From the NCBI GenBank assembly GCA_964490895.1, contig CAZBEI010000116.1:19452-83451 (forward strand): DNA of 64,000 bases. The letters are read 5' to 3'. Under the pieces are notes generated by a model. The model had not been told where the DNA came from. It worked only from the letters and a program-made list of their open reading frames with translations, and searched no databases. A program made the position numbers and the translations under genes. This document shows positions 8,023-16,554 of the stretch, piece by piece. This stretch comes from JACRAO01 sp964490895. Lineage in GTDB: Bacteria; Bdellovibrionota; UBA1018. Numbering within the stretch: position 1 is the stretch's first letter; each line of letters starts with the position of its first letter.

Positions 8023-9078
8023 TTACAATGACCTCGCTTGATTTAATTTTTCTTCAACAATTTCATCAGCCACTTGGTGCGAAGTGGTTTCTTCTCTCTT
8101 AGATCGCTCTAGAATTTCTGCCATGGTGGAGTAAATTTTTTCGACGTGGGCAAAGGCACGCTCTTTATTGTAACCCCCAGGGAACATTTTTTCGTGATAA
8201 ATATTGATCAGCCCTCCAGCATTGATCACATAGTCTGGAGCATACAATATATTTCTTCGTAACAACTCATTTCCGATCTCTGATGTGGAAAGTTGATTGT
8301 TGGCAGCTCCTGCTATGATTTTTGCACGAATCCGAGGCAAGGTGGTTTCGTTCAGAGTTGCTCCTAAAGCAGAGGGAGAAAAGAGATCACATTGAACGTC
8401 ATAAATCGCATCCGGTCTTGTGATCTCGATCGAATATTTCCGTGTCACACGGTCTATTTTGTCCGGATCAATATCACAGCCAATTATTTTTGCACCGTCA
8501 CTCATGAGATGCTCGATGAGGAAATAGGAAACACTTCCTAGGCCCTGGAGTGCAATGGTCATATTTCGGAGAGTTTGACTTCTAAAAGCATGCTTAGCAC
8601 AAGCGCGCATGCCATGAAAAACACCCCACGCTGTGGCAGACGAAGGATCGCCACTTGAACCAGGTTCTCCTTCGATCCCTAAAATGTGCTTTGTCTTTCG
8701 CTTGATGACTTTGAGATCCTCAGAGTCTGTACCCACATCTTTTGCAGTAATATAGTGCCCGCCCAGTCGGTCGACAAATTCTGCAAAGCGCTCAAACTTT
8801 TTTTCCGTTTTTTCGGTCTTAGGGTCCCCCATGATGACCGCTTTTCCACCCCCCCAGTTCAAACCTGAGATAGCAGCCTTGTAGGTCATACCTTTAGAAA
8901 GCCTCAAAACATCGACCAAGGCCTCAGCTTCAGTTGCATAACTCCACATTCGACAGCCCCCAACGGCTGGGCCAAGCACTGTAGAATGGAGAGCAATAAT
9001 GGCTTTTAATCCTACACGAGAATCACAACAATATACGATTTGCTCAAAGTTTTCGTCTTTAATCCATTCAAATACCAT
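8023..9078 (-). CDS. Leucine/valine/phenylalanine-type amino-acid dehydrogenase
   Basis: NAD-dependent amino-acid dehydrogenase of the Glu/Leu/Phe/Val family. The glycine-rich substrate region GPAVGGCRM and the catalytic lysine in NWGGGKAVIMGDP are present, with the Rossmann motif ALQGLGSVSYFLIEHL and the later segment YAPDYVINAGGLIN. An upstream TTG at 9099 would add seven residues, but the ATG at 9078 has an SD (GGGGA, 5 bases away) and gives the common family N-terminus, so I prefer it (351 residues). It heads the kam operon. It may deaminate branched-chain amino acids, or regenerate NADH or glutamate during lysine use; substrate cannot be fixed from sequence. Confidence 0.9.
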   Translation of the reverse strand: MVFEWIKDENFEQIVYCCDSRVGLKAIIALHSTVLGPAVGGCRMWSYATEAEALVDVLRLSKGMTYKAAISGLNWGGGKAVIMGDPKTEKTEKKFERFAEFVDRLGGHYITAKDVGTDSEDLKVIKRKTKHILGIEGEPGSSGDPSSATAWGVFHGMRACAKHAFRSQTLRNMTIALQGLGSVSYFLIEHLMSDGAKIIGCDIDPDKIDRVTRKYSIEITRPDAIYDVQCDLFSPSALGATLNETTLPRIRAKIIAGAANNQLSTSEIGNELLRRNILYAPDYVINAGGLINIYHEKMFPGGYNKERAFAHVEKIYSTMAEILERSKREETTSHQVADEIVEEKLNQARSL

Positions 9079-9238
9079 ATGACTTCCCCATTGTGTCAAG
9101 GGTCTAACCTATCAAGGGTGTTGGAGGAAAATCAAGTGGGAATTAGGGGCTCCCCTCCATACCTTGCAGATAAAATATTTTAAAAATAAAAAAAGCCAAC
9201 TAATGGTACACCTTATAGAATAAAGGAGACTGTAAAAA

Positions 9239-9427
9239 ATGAAAGACGACTATAAGCTCAAGGGGCCTACGGCAAAAATGCAAATAGAAGTAGAAAAGGA
9301 AGTGCAAGAAATTTTACTTTCTATGGAAAAATATTCAAAATTTTCAGTGTCTGAGTTGACCAACACAGCACTCAAAAGATTTATCTCTGCTCACAAAGAT
9401 TTTTTGATGCCGGTGGCAGCAAAATAG
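9239..9427 (+). CDS. Small basic protein, ribbon-helix-helix-like
   Basis: 62 residues, charged, with an SD AAGGAG 10-11 bases before the ATG. It has the layout of a short strand followed by two helices (MQIEVEKEVQEILLSMEKY, then SVSELTNTALKRFISAHKD), which resembles ribbon-helix-helix DNA-binding proteins such as CopG. I have an impression of similar short proteins in Bdellovibrio relatives but cannot check. The stop codon TAG is followed in the same frame by the coding remnant of an amino-acid binding protein, so its own C-terminus may have been changed by a deletion. Confidence 0.65.
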   Translation: MKDDYKLKGPTAKMQIEVEKEVQEILLSMEKYSKFSVSELTNTALKRFISAHKDFLMPVAAK

Positions 9428-9592
9428 GATCGCAATGCCATCCGCGAGGCATGCCTACAAATCAAGAACTATGATGGCGCCCTCGGTAAATGGTCCTTTG
9501 ATAAGAACGGTGACACCACTCTTAAAACAATGAGTGGTCTGATTGTCAAAGATGGCAAATTCGAGTTCTTGACTCAGCTGGGCTTGGAGTAG
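9428..9592 (+). pseudogene. C-terminal remnant of a branched-chain amino-acid ABC binding protein (LivJ/LivK-like)
   Basis: Directly after the TAG at 9425-9427, in the same frame, 54 codons read DRNAIREACLQIKNYDGALG, then KWSFDKNGDTT and IVKDGKFEFL before a TAG at 9590-9592. This is the typical C-terminal end of periplasmic LivJ/LivK-type binding proteins (AIRDAL..TKDFDGVTGKFSFDENGD..VKDGKF). The rest of the gene is absent. It uses more G/C-ending codons than its neighbours. It lies beside a leucine-type dehydrogenase gene, suggesting a lost branched-chain amino-acid transport operon. Confidence 0.75.
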
Positions 9593-9608
9593 AGAGACTG
9601 AATATTAC

Positions 9609-10529
9609 TCACTCGACAACGACTTTTTTGAAACTATAGGTCACTTTTATAAACTCCACATTGCTTTGAATCACTTGCTCCAAAAGATTGAAAGAAGCAG
9701 CCTCTTTTCTCTTATTATCTCTCAAGTGCTCAAGCTCAGACCTTCTTGCTTCTGGTATATTGTCGTTCTTTTCTAATTCTAAATTTAACTCTGCCAACTC
9801 TTTTGTTCTAGAATTTTCACACAAAAAAACACAAAGAAGATGAGTGTGAGACGTGCCTGGTTCGATAATTGCTTGAAAATTCGAAGTCCAATTTCTATCC
9901 GGTGCACTATATTGTTCTGCAATATGTTTTATAAATTTTTGTGGAGAACCTTTTATTTCGTCACTCACACTCTTATCTAAATCAAAGTAGAGATCAGCCT
10001 TTGTGCCTTTTAAGGTTTCGTAAGAAGCAAACAAGTCTTTGCCCTTTAATCCACCAAATTCAATTTCAATGCCAATCAACTCTTCTCTTGCTCTGTCATA
10101 AAGGGGGAGTTCTACTTTCGTATGCCCAGTCTCTTTAATTTCAGTAAAACCATCCTCGTTTGAATTTTGAGAATAAAAAGCGTTCCTCTTAATACTATTA
10201 TTTTTAGAATTGCTCTCTGCCTTATTGGCCATTTTCTTATTGGCCATTTTTTCGACTTCATCTTGCTCTTTGTCCATAGACGCAAAAACATACCTCGTGT
10301 TCACAGTATTTTCGCTCTTCTGAACTGCGGTTTTTGGGGTATCGCTTTTTGGATTGACTGGCTCAGATGGCGCCTTATTTACATATCCATATTTGGATAA
10401 ACTTGTCGTAATGGGACTGCAACGCGACAAAACAAGGAGGGTCAAGATCAATCCTAAAAAAACAAAAATCGTACTTTCTAATAGTCTGTGATGAGGCTTA
10501 TTTTCATTCTTATTCAAATTTATTTTCAT
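9609..10529 (-). CDS. Uncharacterised membrane-anchored or lipoprotein-like protein
   Basis: Not recognised. The open frame reaches 10559 but the third Met at 10529 or the Met 6 bases downstream begins a normal signal (MLMKINLNKN). A hydrophobic segment IFVFLGLILTLLVLSRC follows and ends at a cysteine that could be lipidated. Then comes a low-complexity polar region with a duplicated KMANK (15-bp direct repeat at 10221-10250) and a C-terminal domain of about 170 residues, probably periplasmic, with a charged helix (RTKELAELNLELEKND). It follows another envelope protein at 10567 by 37 bp or less, and the two probably form an operon. Confidence 0.7.
   Translation of the reverse strand: MKINLNKNENKPHHRLLESTIFVFLGLILTLLVLSRCSPITTSLSKYGYVNKAPSEPVNPKSDTPKTAVQKSENTVNTRYVFASMDKEQDEVEKMANKKMANKAESNSKNNSIKRNAFYSQNSNEDGFTEIKETGHTKVELPLYDRAREELIGIEIEFGGLKGKDLFASYETLKGTKADLYFDLDKSVSDEIKGSPQKFIKHIAEQYSAPDRNWTSNFQAIIEPGTSHTHLLCVFLCENSRTKELAELNLELEKNDNIPEARRSELEHLRDNKRKEAASFNLLEQVIQSNVEFIKVTYSFKKVVVE
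10221..10250 (-). repeat. 15-bp perfect direct repeat, two units
   Basis: cttattggccatttt occurs twice in tandem (10221-10235 and 10236-10250), encoding KMANK twice inside the uncharacterised envelope protein. Confidence 0.85.
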
Positions 10530-10566
10530 CAACATAAAACACCTCTGGCCATTGGCCACTGCTAGA

Positions 10567-11421
10567 TTAATTCATCCGCAGATTATCTTTGGCAACTTTA
10601 TAGAGCCCAATGTGTACACCACGCAAAGCATTCTGCACTGAAACAGCCCACCTAAGTTCTAAACCTACTGATATTTGTTTTATGAGATTATCCTCTACTG
10701 CTTGTAAATATTCTTTTGGCGTATTGCTGCTTTCAAATGGGATTAAATAAATATCCCCATTTTTTTCTAAAAGAATAAGCACTGTCAAATCTTGACTCCT
10801 TCTAGCAATGCCACACTCGTACAAAAGAAAAACTATTTCTGGATTGTTTTTAATATTAAAACTATTCCCAGTCAGATTGGTAAGTTTTTCGCTGATGTTG
10901 GTTCGATCTGCAATTTCAGCATGAATAACCTCAGAATCTGCAGATTCGCCACCATCTAAAGTCCGCTTGAGCTTAATAGACAATCTCCCTTGAACTTTTA
11001 TATTTTCTTGTGCGCCATTTTTTGAAACACTGCCTACAGTCACATCTGTGGTAACAGGTGCAGCTATCGCAGTAGTAGATGGGACAGAATTTTCAGAAAT
11101 GTTTAGAGTGGATGGTGTTGGACTTTCAGCTTGAGAGTCATTAATTACACTATTTGGGATTTCACTATTTGATACAGGTACGACAACAGGGGTCTCGGGG
11201 GCTGCAATACTGGGCTTTCCAGAACTAGAACTAGGAGAAATATGAACAGGCTCTGGCAACTCGCCTTGTGTAGACCCTTCGGCCTTCTTGGGTACAGAAG
11301 GCTTTTTTTCCTCTTCTTTATTACAAGCTCCACTGTACAAACTCAAGGTTGAGATCAAAGTCATAGCTAAAACGAGATTCCCAACTTTTTTTTCTAAATG
11401 TGTTTCTTTCAACATAACCAA
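10567..11421 (-). CDS. Uncharacterised lipoprotein
   Basis: 284 residues, not recognised. The N-terminus has a hydrophobic run with lipobox YSGAC (Cys33), so it should be a lipoprotein. Residues about 40-150 are Pro/Ser/Thr-rich and probably an unstructured tether. The C-terminal domain (about 150-284) begins QGRLSIKLKRTLDGGE and contains VFLLYECGIARRSQDLTVLI, then ILLEKNGDIYLIPFES. Start could be Met1 or Met3. It is followed by the gene at 9609 in the same orientation and may act with it at the cell surface. Confidence 0.7.
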   Translation of the reverse strand: MVMLKETHLEKKVGNLVLAMTLISTLSLYSGACNKEEEKKPSVPKKAEGSTQGELPEPVHISPSSSSGKPSIAAPETPVVVPVSNSEIPNSVINDSQAESPTPSTLNISENSVPSTTAIAAPVTTDVTVGSVSKNGAQENIKVQGRLSIKLKRTLDGGESADSEVIHAEIADRTNISEKLTNLTGNSFNIKNNPEIVFLLYECGIARRSQDLTVLILLEKNGDIYLIPFESSNTPKEYLQAVEDNLIKQISVGLELRWAVSVQNALRGVHIGLYKVAKDNLRMN

Positions 11422-11594
11422 CGCTCCTCAAATAAGTTCTTCTTAAAATTAAGAAGAACAACTGTCCATACAGTAGCAAGATGAGTGCCACCCATGGCCA
11501 GTTTAAGTCCTTAATATTTATGGGGACAAAAAGGCTCTAAACTCTCTTTTAATATTAAATTGTATAAGTGTATAGTAACATGTAAAAAAAATAG

Positions 11595-12305
11595 TCACTC
11601 TCCGCGAAGATTTGTGGGCGCTCCTTTGTATTCGCTCGCTGGTGCTCGACTTTGCATCTGCTTTACAAAAGGGAGGTTTTTGAGCTGGGGGTGGGTTTTT
11701 AGAAACTCTTCTAAAACTTGGGTTCTTTGGTCGATTTGACCCAACTCCCCTAAAGATTTCATTTCATAAAACCAAGGGGGAAGGTACTCGGTTTCTAGGG
11801 TTCTGCTTTTGTGAAAAAGGATCATTGCATCCGCCCATTTTTTTTCATCAAAAAGCATCTTGCCATCTAAAAAAAGCTTCTTAGAATCAAGAGGTTCAAA
11901 CTCTAAATCGACTGGTTTTACTTTCTCAGCTTCGACAAATTTCTCTTTGATCACTTGTTTAGTGATGGTTTTTTCTTGTTCTGGCTCGGTTAAATTAAAA
12001 TATTTTCTCCAATAGGCGAGGAGCTTCTTGTCCCCTTCTTCGTGATTTAAACGAGGAGGTAGGAGCAATTTTAGTTTTTGCCCTAATTTAATCCGATAGG
12101 GAGCCGGTATGCCATTCCACTCTGCAATTTTTTTATAAAAACTCGATCTCCCATAGTAATAGAGAGCCACCATGCTCAAGTTTTTTGTATTCTCATTCAC
12201 CGTATGCCAATAAACCTTGTCTTCTTGGGCATAAGAGTACTGAGCAAAAAACAAATGCATGCACAAATACAAAAAATAGTATTTAAAAACAGCAAACCTG
12301 TACAA
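11595..12305 (-). CDS. Secreted LysM-domain protein with TPR-like C-terminus
   Basis: 236 residues with a signal peptide (FAVFKYYFLYLCMHLFF, cleavage near AYA-Q at 26-27). Residues about 33-84 form a LysM-like module: WHTVNENTKNLSMVALYYYG, then KKIAEWNGIPAPYRIKLGQKL, which in related proteins binds peptidoglycan glycan chains. The C-terminal part (about 135-220) has helices resembling tetratricopeptide repeats (LFDEKKWADAMILFHKSRTLE). It probably acts in the periplasm as a wall-binding adaptor. Partner and pathway are unknown. Confidence 0.8.
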   Translation of the reverse strand: MYRFAVFKYYFLYLCMHLFFAQYSYAQEDKVYWHTVNENTKNLSMVALYYYGRSSFYKKIAEWNGIPAPYRIKLGQKLKLLLPPRLNHEEGDKKLLAYWRKYFNLTEPEQEKTITKQVIKEKFVEAEKVKPVDLEFEPLDSKKLFLDGKMLFDEKKWADAMILFHKSRTLETEYLPPWFYEMKSLGELGQIDQRTQVLEEFLKTHPQLKNLPFVKQMQSRAPASEYKGAPTNLRGE

Positions 12306-12409
12306 ACAATTCCCAGACCTATTTCTCGCCCTATTTTATATTATGGCTGATTCCTGTGAGATCATCGATGGGAATTTTTTGCCTAGAAGTTTTTGCCTCA
12401 CCCTATGGG

Positions 12410-13543
12410 TTAAACCCCCCACCACTTTGACAAAATAGGGTCACTCACAAAATAACCTTCATCATCTTTTAAAATATACCCCAGTTCCTCGAGTTTTATG
12501 ACTGCCTTTCTCACTGATGAGTGACCAGGAAGGCGGTGTTTTTTTAAAAAATAAGCTGCAGTTACGGGTTGTTTTGGATCTCTAGCAATGGCCTTAAATA
12601 TTTGTCGTTGTTGAGAAGTCAACACCACAATGGCATTCTCGAAGGTCGTGCGCTCTTGACGAAAGGCTGCATTCAAAATTTCTTCGGGTGTCACTTTGTC
12701 CCAGTTTTTGTGAGTTGCATAACTTTCCCAGGCAAAAAAACCAAGAAGCTGCACATAATAAGGATGTCCTTGACTCATTTGAGCAATGATTTCGGATAAA
12801 GCCAAAGGCGCTGTATCACCCGATAATAAAAACCTTGAAGCTAAATAATGTGTGGTCTCTGAAATGGGTACAAATCCTAAATCAAAACGAAGTGCACTTT
12901 GATAAAAAGCTCGCTTTTTATTAAAAAACATCTCTTTTAGCAACGTAGGAAGACTCCCAGAAAAAAAAACGGTTGTGCTTTTAAAATGCTGAACAACGGC
13001 TCTCAAATATTTTTCAATCTTCCCAGAGGGGTCGTAAGCACATATTTCCTGGATTTCATCAAAAATAATAAGCTTTTTCCCTAATTTTTTATTCAGATCA
13101 AACCAAAGTAAAAGCTCCTCTAAGTCCTTAAAACTGAGTGGATTTGAATCTAGAGAAATACCAAACTCAGGCTCACCTGAGGGACTGATAGAAATTTTTG
13201 GAGCAAGCTTCGGAAGTCCTTTTTTAATTGTTGCAACCAACTGAGAGAGCGTCCCTCTCTGACTTTTCACAACCTCCTGACCGATGAGATTCAAAAAAGC
13301 TTCTTCTGTTGAGCTTTTAAACAAATCTACAAAAACTACAGTAAACGAATGTTTCTGTTTTAGCTCCGTGGCTACTCTTTCTAAAAGGCTCGATTTTCCA
13401 AACCTGCGTGGAGCCAAAAGTAAGGTGTGCTGCCCTCCCAAAGCGTGCTGCATCAACGTTTTTAGTTCTTGTTTCCGGTTAAAAAAAACGCCTTCGCTTG
13501 CGATACCTTTCATTTTGAATGGATTGTGAACACTTTGATCCAT
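12410..13543 (-). CDS. AAA ATPase with C-terminal winged helix
   Basis: 377 residues. Signature of the archaeal-type/ORC-like ATPases: the FNRKQEL box near residue 21, Walker A APRRFGKSS (44-52), Walker B LIIFDEIQ (about 158-165), sensor 1 VFFSGS near 188, and a C-terminal winged helix (about 310-370, IFKAIARDPKQPVTAAYFLKK and SSVRKAVIKLEELGYI). Function of the family is largely unknown, and members are often mobile. No SD precedes the ATG; instead a dyad touches the start codon (see 13544-13581), suggesting a leaderless, possibly self-regulated transcript. It is unrelated in function to the flanking etf genes. Confidence 0.85.
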   Translation of the reverse strand: MDQSVHNPFKMKGIASEGVFFNRKQELKTLMQHALGGQHTLLLAPRRFGKSSLLERVATELKQKHSFTVVFVDLFKSSTEEAFLNLIGQEVVKSQRGTLSQLVATIKKGLPKLAPKISISPSGEPEFGISLDSNPLSFKDLEELLLWFDLNKKLGKKLIIFDEIQEICAYDPSGKIEKYLRAVVQHFKSTTVFFSGSLPTLLKEMFFNKKRAFYQSALRFDLGFVPISETTHYLASRFLLSGDTAPLALSEIIAQMSQGHPYYVQLLGFFAWESYATHKNWDKVTPEEILNAAFRQERTTFENAIVVLTSQQRQIFKAIARDPKQPVTAAYFLKKHRLPGHSSVRKAVIKLEELGYILKDDEGYFVSDPILSKWWGV

Positions 13544-13581
13544 GACACTATTAGTGTGACACCAATAGTGTCGTAAGTCAA
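13544..13581 (-). promoter_or_regulatory. Promoter/operator dyad abutting the ATPase start codon
   Basis: The sequence next to the ATG contains a near-palindrome ACACTATTAGTGT and a related ACACCAATAGTGT, plus flanking GACACTATT (13544-13552) and AATAGTGTC (13564-13572) arms as a 9-bp inverted repeat. A TTGACT box (13576-13581) lies 38 bp before the A of the ATG, where a -35 box of a leaderless sigma70 transcript would be. There is no SD. Confidence 0.6.
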
Positions 13582-13591
13582 CTCTGCCGCC

Positions 13592-15571
13592 CTAAGTAGC
13601 AAGATCCATGAGTTCAGAAATATCCATCACCTTGACCTTGCCTTGCATCTCTTTAGACTTCACTCCATCGGTGAGCATTGTCATGCAAAAAGGACAGCTC
13701 GAAGCTACGACCCCGGCATTGGTTTCTAGCGCTTGCTCAGTGCGCGCAATATTGACTCGCTTGCCGGTTTTTTCTTCCATAAACATGCGGCCCCCGCCTG
13801 CCCCACAGCACATGCTTTGATCGTGATTGCTTTTCATTTCTACGACGCGCGCAGAAGGGATTGAAGAAATCACAGAGCGTGGCTCTTCGTAGATCCCATT
13901 CCAGCGGCCCAAGTAACAGCTGTCATGAAAAGTCACAGTCTCATCTACCCCCTTTGTGGGCTTTAACCTTCCGTCCCGAACAAGCTCTGCAATATATTGC
14001 GAATGATGCACAACTTCGTAGTTGCCTCCAAAGTCTTTGTACTCGTTTTTAATCGTATTAAAACAGTGCGGGCAAGAAGTTAAAATCTTTTTAGGTTTAT
14101 AGCGATTGAGCGTTTCAATATTGGCTTTCGCTAAAGTTTGATAAAGATACTCGTTCCCAATCCTGCGCGCTGGATCTCCTGTGCATTTTTCTTCCATCCC
14201 TAGAATAGCAAACTTTACCTCTGCTTTTTTTAATAAACTCACCATAGAACGAATGACTTTTTTATTTCTATCGTCATACGATCCGGCACATCCCACCCAT
14301 AAAAGCACATCGACATTGGAATCCTCTGCCATCGTTTTTACAGACAACCCTGATGCCCAGTTAGCTCGATCCGACTGACTGAAAGCCCACGGAGAGCTAT
14401 TGGTTTCCATATTTTTAAATACTGTTTGCACTTCGGGTGGAAATCGCGACTCCATCATGACCAAATTGCGGCGAATATCGTAAATTTTGTCAACTTGCTC
14501 GATAAAAACAGGGCACGCAATTTCGCACGCTCGACACGACGTACATGCCCAGATCACATCTTCTGTGACGTTAGAATCTATGATATGAGAAACCTGATCG
14601 CCTTCATGTTTTAAAATCTTATCTTTATTTAAAAAGAGATTATTTTTTAAGTCTAAAATAAGCATTTTAGGCGAAAGCGGTTTGCCTGTATTCCAGGCAG
14701 GACAAAGGTCTTGGCAGCGGCCGCACTCCGTACACGAATAATAATCCAAGGCATCTTTCCACGACAGGTCTGTCACTTTAGCAGCTCCGTACTGTGTCAC
14801 TTTTTCGTCTTCGAAGTTGATGGGAGTCATCCCTTTTTCGCGCTGTAGCTTTTTTAAAAAAGTATTAGGCCCCGCAGCCACAATGTGAAGGTGTTTTGAA
14901 CTCGGAATATAAACCGAAAATCCGAGCACAATCAAAAGATGCACCCATTTAAAAAAAATACCGAATCCATAATTTGTTGAGGCATCCAACTGAAACCCAC
15001 TTAAGCAACTTGCCACAAGACTGGAAACAGGCATTGCATTTTGAAACCATGGAGATTTGCCTAAAAAAGTAAATCCATTCATCAATAAAATCGACACCAT
15101 CAAAAGCCCAATAAGGCATAAAATAATGCCAGCGTCTTTGGACTTGCCAAGCCCCTCTGGACGTAGAACATACCTCCGATAACAGGCAAAAAGCACAGCC
15201 AATAAAACTGCTAAAGTAAAAATATCTTGGAAAAAAACTAAAACCGAATATGGGATCTGTCCTATAAATTCAAAATCTGCAGCGCTGTAAATCGTAGTAG
15301 ACATTTGTTCGAGTGTGCCCACTGTAATAATGATAAATCCCCAAAAGATAATCGCATGCATGATGCCTGCGCCCCGTTTTTGGAGAACTGCTTTTTGCCC
15401 CAGGACATTGACAAAGGTAGTCCATATGCGTGCTTTGATTTGATTGAGAGTGGGTCCTTTGCCGCGATGGGACATCATCATTTTGTACAATAAATAAAAA
15501 CGATAGCTAGACAATCCAAAGGCAGAAAATGCAATAGGGAGAAATAGGAAAGTTTGCCAGGTCAAGGTCAT
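13592..15571 (-). CDS. Membrane Fe-S protein, probable ETF:quinone oxidoreductase (HdrD-like fusion)
   Basis: 659 residues. N-terminal half has several hydrophobic helices of a NarI-like b-type cytochrome domain (about 1-240), then two 4Fe-4S motifs, CTECGRCQDLCP and CTSCRACEIACP, and two CCG domains of the heterodisulfide-reductase type (GCAGSYD..CTGDPARR and CCGAGGGRMFM). This architecture is the membrane protein that takes electrons from ETF and passes them to menaquinone (EMO/FadF type). It precedes etfA by 11 bp in the same direction. It would link flavin-dependent dehydrogenases of amino- or fatty-acid oxidation to the respiratory chain. Confidence 0.88.
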   Translation of the reverse strand: MTLTWQTFLFLPIAFSAFGLSSYRFYLLYKMMMSHRGKGPTLNQIKARIWTTFVNVLGQKAVLQKRGAGIMHAIIFWGFIIITVGTLEQMSTTIYSAADFEFIGQIPYSVLVFFQDIFTLAVLLAVLFACYRRYVLRPEGLGKSKDAGIILCLIGLLMVSILLMNGFTFLGKSPWFQNAMPVSSLVASCLSGFQLDASTNYGFGIFFKWVHLLIVLGFSVYIPSSKHLHIVAAGPNTFLKKLQREKGMTPINFEDEKVTQYGAAKVTDLSWKDALDYYSCTECGRCQDLCPAWNTGKPLSPKMLILDLKNNLFLNKDKILKHEGDQVSHIIDSNVTEDVIWACTSCRACEIACPVFIEQVDKIYDIRRNLVMMESRFPPEVQTVFKNMETNSSPWAFSQSDRANWASGLSVKTMAEDSNVDVLLWVGCAGSYDDRNKKVIRSMVSLLKKAEVKFAILGMEEKCTGDPARRIGNEYLYQTLAKANIETLNRYKPKKILTSCPHCFNTIKNEYKDFGGNYEVVHHSQYIAELVRDGRLKPTKGVDETVTFHDSCYLGRWNGIYEEPRSVISSIPSARVVEMKSNHDQSMCCGAGGGRMFMEEKTGKRVNIARTEQALETNAGVVASSCPFCMTMLTDGVKSKEMQGKVKVMDISELMDLAT

Positions 15572-15582
15572 TGAAACTCGCT

Positions 15583-16551
15583 CTAGTGTTCTTTAATTTT
15601 TTTAAACTCTTCTTTTAATAGTGGCACAAGAGCAAATAAATCGCCAACAATTCCATAATCTGCTACTTGAAAAATCGGAGCCTCTGCGTCTATATTGATT
15701 GCCACTATGCATTTGGATGTTCTCATTCCTGCCAAATGCTGAATCGCCCCACTGATACCGCAAGCAATATAAAGAGCTGGAGAAACGACTTTTCCAGTCT
15801 GGCCCACTTGATCTCGATGTGGACGATAGCCAGAGTCTACGGCTGCGCGAGAAGCACCCACTGCAGCCCCTAAAACATCCGCCAATTCTTCTATGATTTT
15901 AAAATTATCCGCGCTCTTAAGAGATCTCCCACCAGACACTACAATGGCCGCTTCCGTGACATCCGGCCTAGCACTTGTACCCTTGACGACTTCTAACACT
16001 TTTGTTTTGAGGCCAGAAAAATCCACGGCCACAGAGACAACTTCTGCGGACTTCGAAGAGTCTACCTTTGACACTCCAATGGCGTTTGGCCTGATGCTGG
16101 CCACTCTCGGGCCACCACCTAAAAACTCGACCTCTACTGTGGCTTTTCCTGCATAAATGGGGCGCCTCACTTTGAGCGTTGATCCTTCGATTTGAACTTG
16201 CGTGCAATCACTGGCCAGACCCACTCCGAGCTTCGCAGCCAGCTTGGGCATAAAATCTCGACCTGTGGGAGAGTGACTCGCTAAAATAATTTCTGGAGAG
16301 ACCTGTTTTACAACGGCCAAAATAGCGTGTGTGTAGGCTTCTGCAGTATAATATTTTAAAGCAGGTGCTTCGATCAAATGCACTTTCGAGGCTCCATAGG
16401 GACCTAATTCTTTGGAGAGCTGAGAAACGCCCTCTCCTAAAAGCACGACATGGGTTTCGTTTCCTGATTTCGAAGCTGCACCCAAAAGCTCGAATGTTGA
16501 TTTTTTAAGCCGTCCCTCTCTTTGTTCTGCAATGACTAAGATTTTTCCCAT
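15583..16551 (-). CDS. etfA: Electron transfer flavoprotein, alpha subunit
   Basis: 322 residues, the usual size. The FAD-binding C-terminal region is present: GASRAAVDSGYRPHRDQVGQTG near residue 230, then VSPALYIACGISGAIQHLAGM near 260 and FALVPLL near the end. With EtfB it carries electrons from acyl-CoA or amino-acid-derived dehydrogenases to the membrane Fe-S protein encoded next. It follows etfB by 3 bp. Confidence 0.95.
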   Translation of the reverse strand: MGKILVIAEQREGRLKKSTFELLGAASKSGNETHVVLLGEGVSQLSKELGPYGASKVHLIEAPALKYYTAEAYTHAILAVVKQVSPEIILASHSPTGRDFMPKLAAKLGVGLASDCTQVQIEGSTLKVRRPIYAGKATVEVEFLGGGPRVASIRPNAIGVSKVDSSKSAEVVSVAVDFSGLKTKVLEVVKGTSARPDVTEAAIVVSGGRSLKSADNFKIIEELADVLGAAVGASRAAVDSGYRPHRDQVGQTGKVVSPALYIACGISGAIQHLAGMRTSKCIVAINIDAEAPIFQVADYGIVGDLFALVPLLKEEFKKIKEH

Positions 16552-16554
16552 GAG

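Noticed and set aside
9079..9099. TTG start of the amino-acid dehydrogenase
   Set aside because: The ATG at 9078 has an SD and family-like N-terminus.
9100..9238. Cobalamin or lysine riboswitch upstream of the kam cluster
   Set aside because: The region is short and I see no B12-box-like or L-box-like element.
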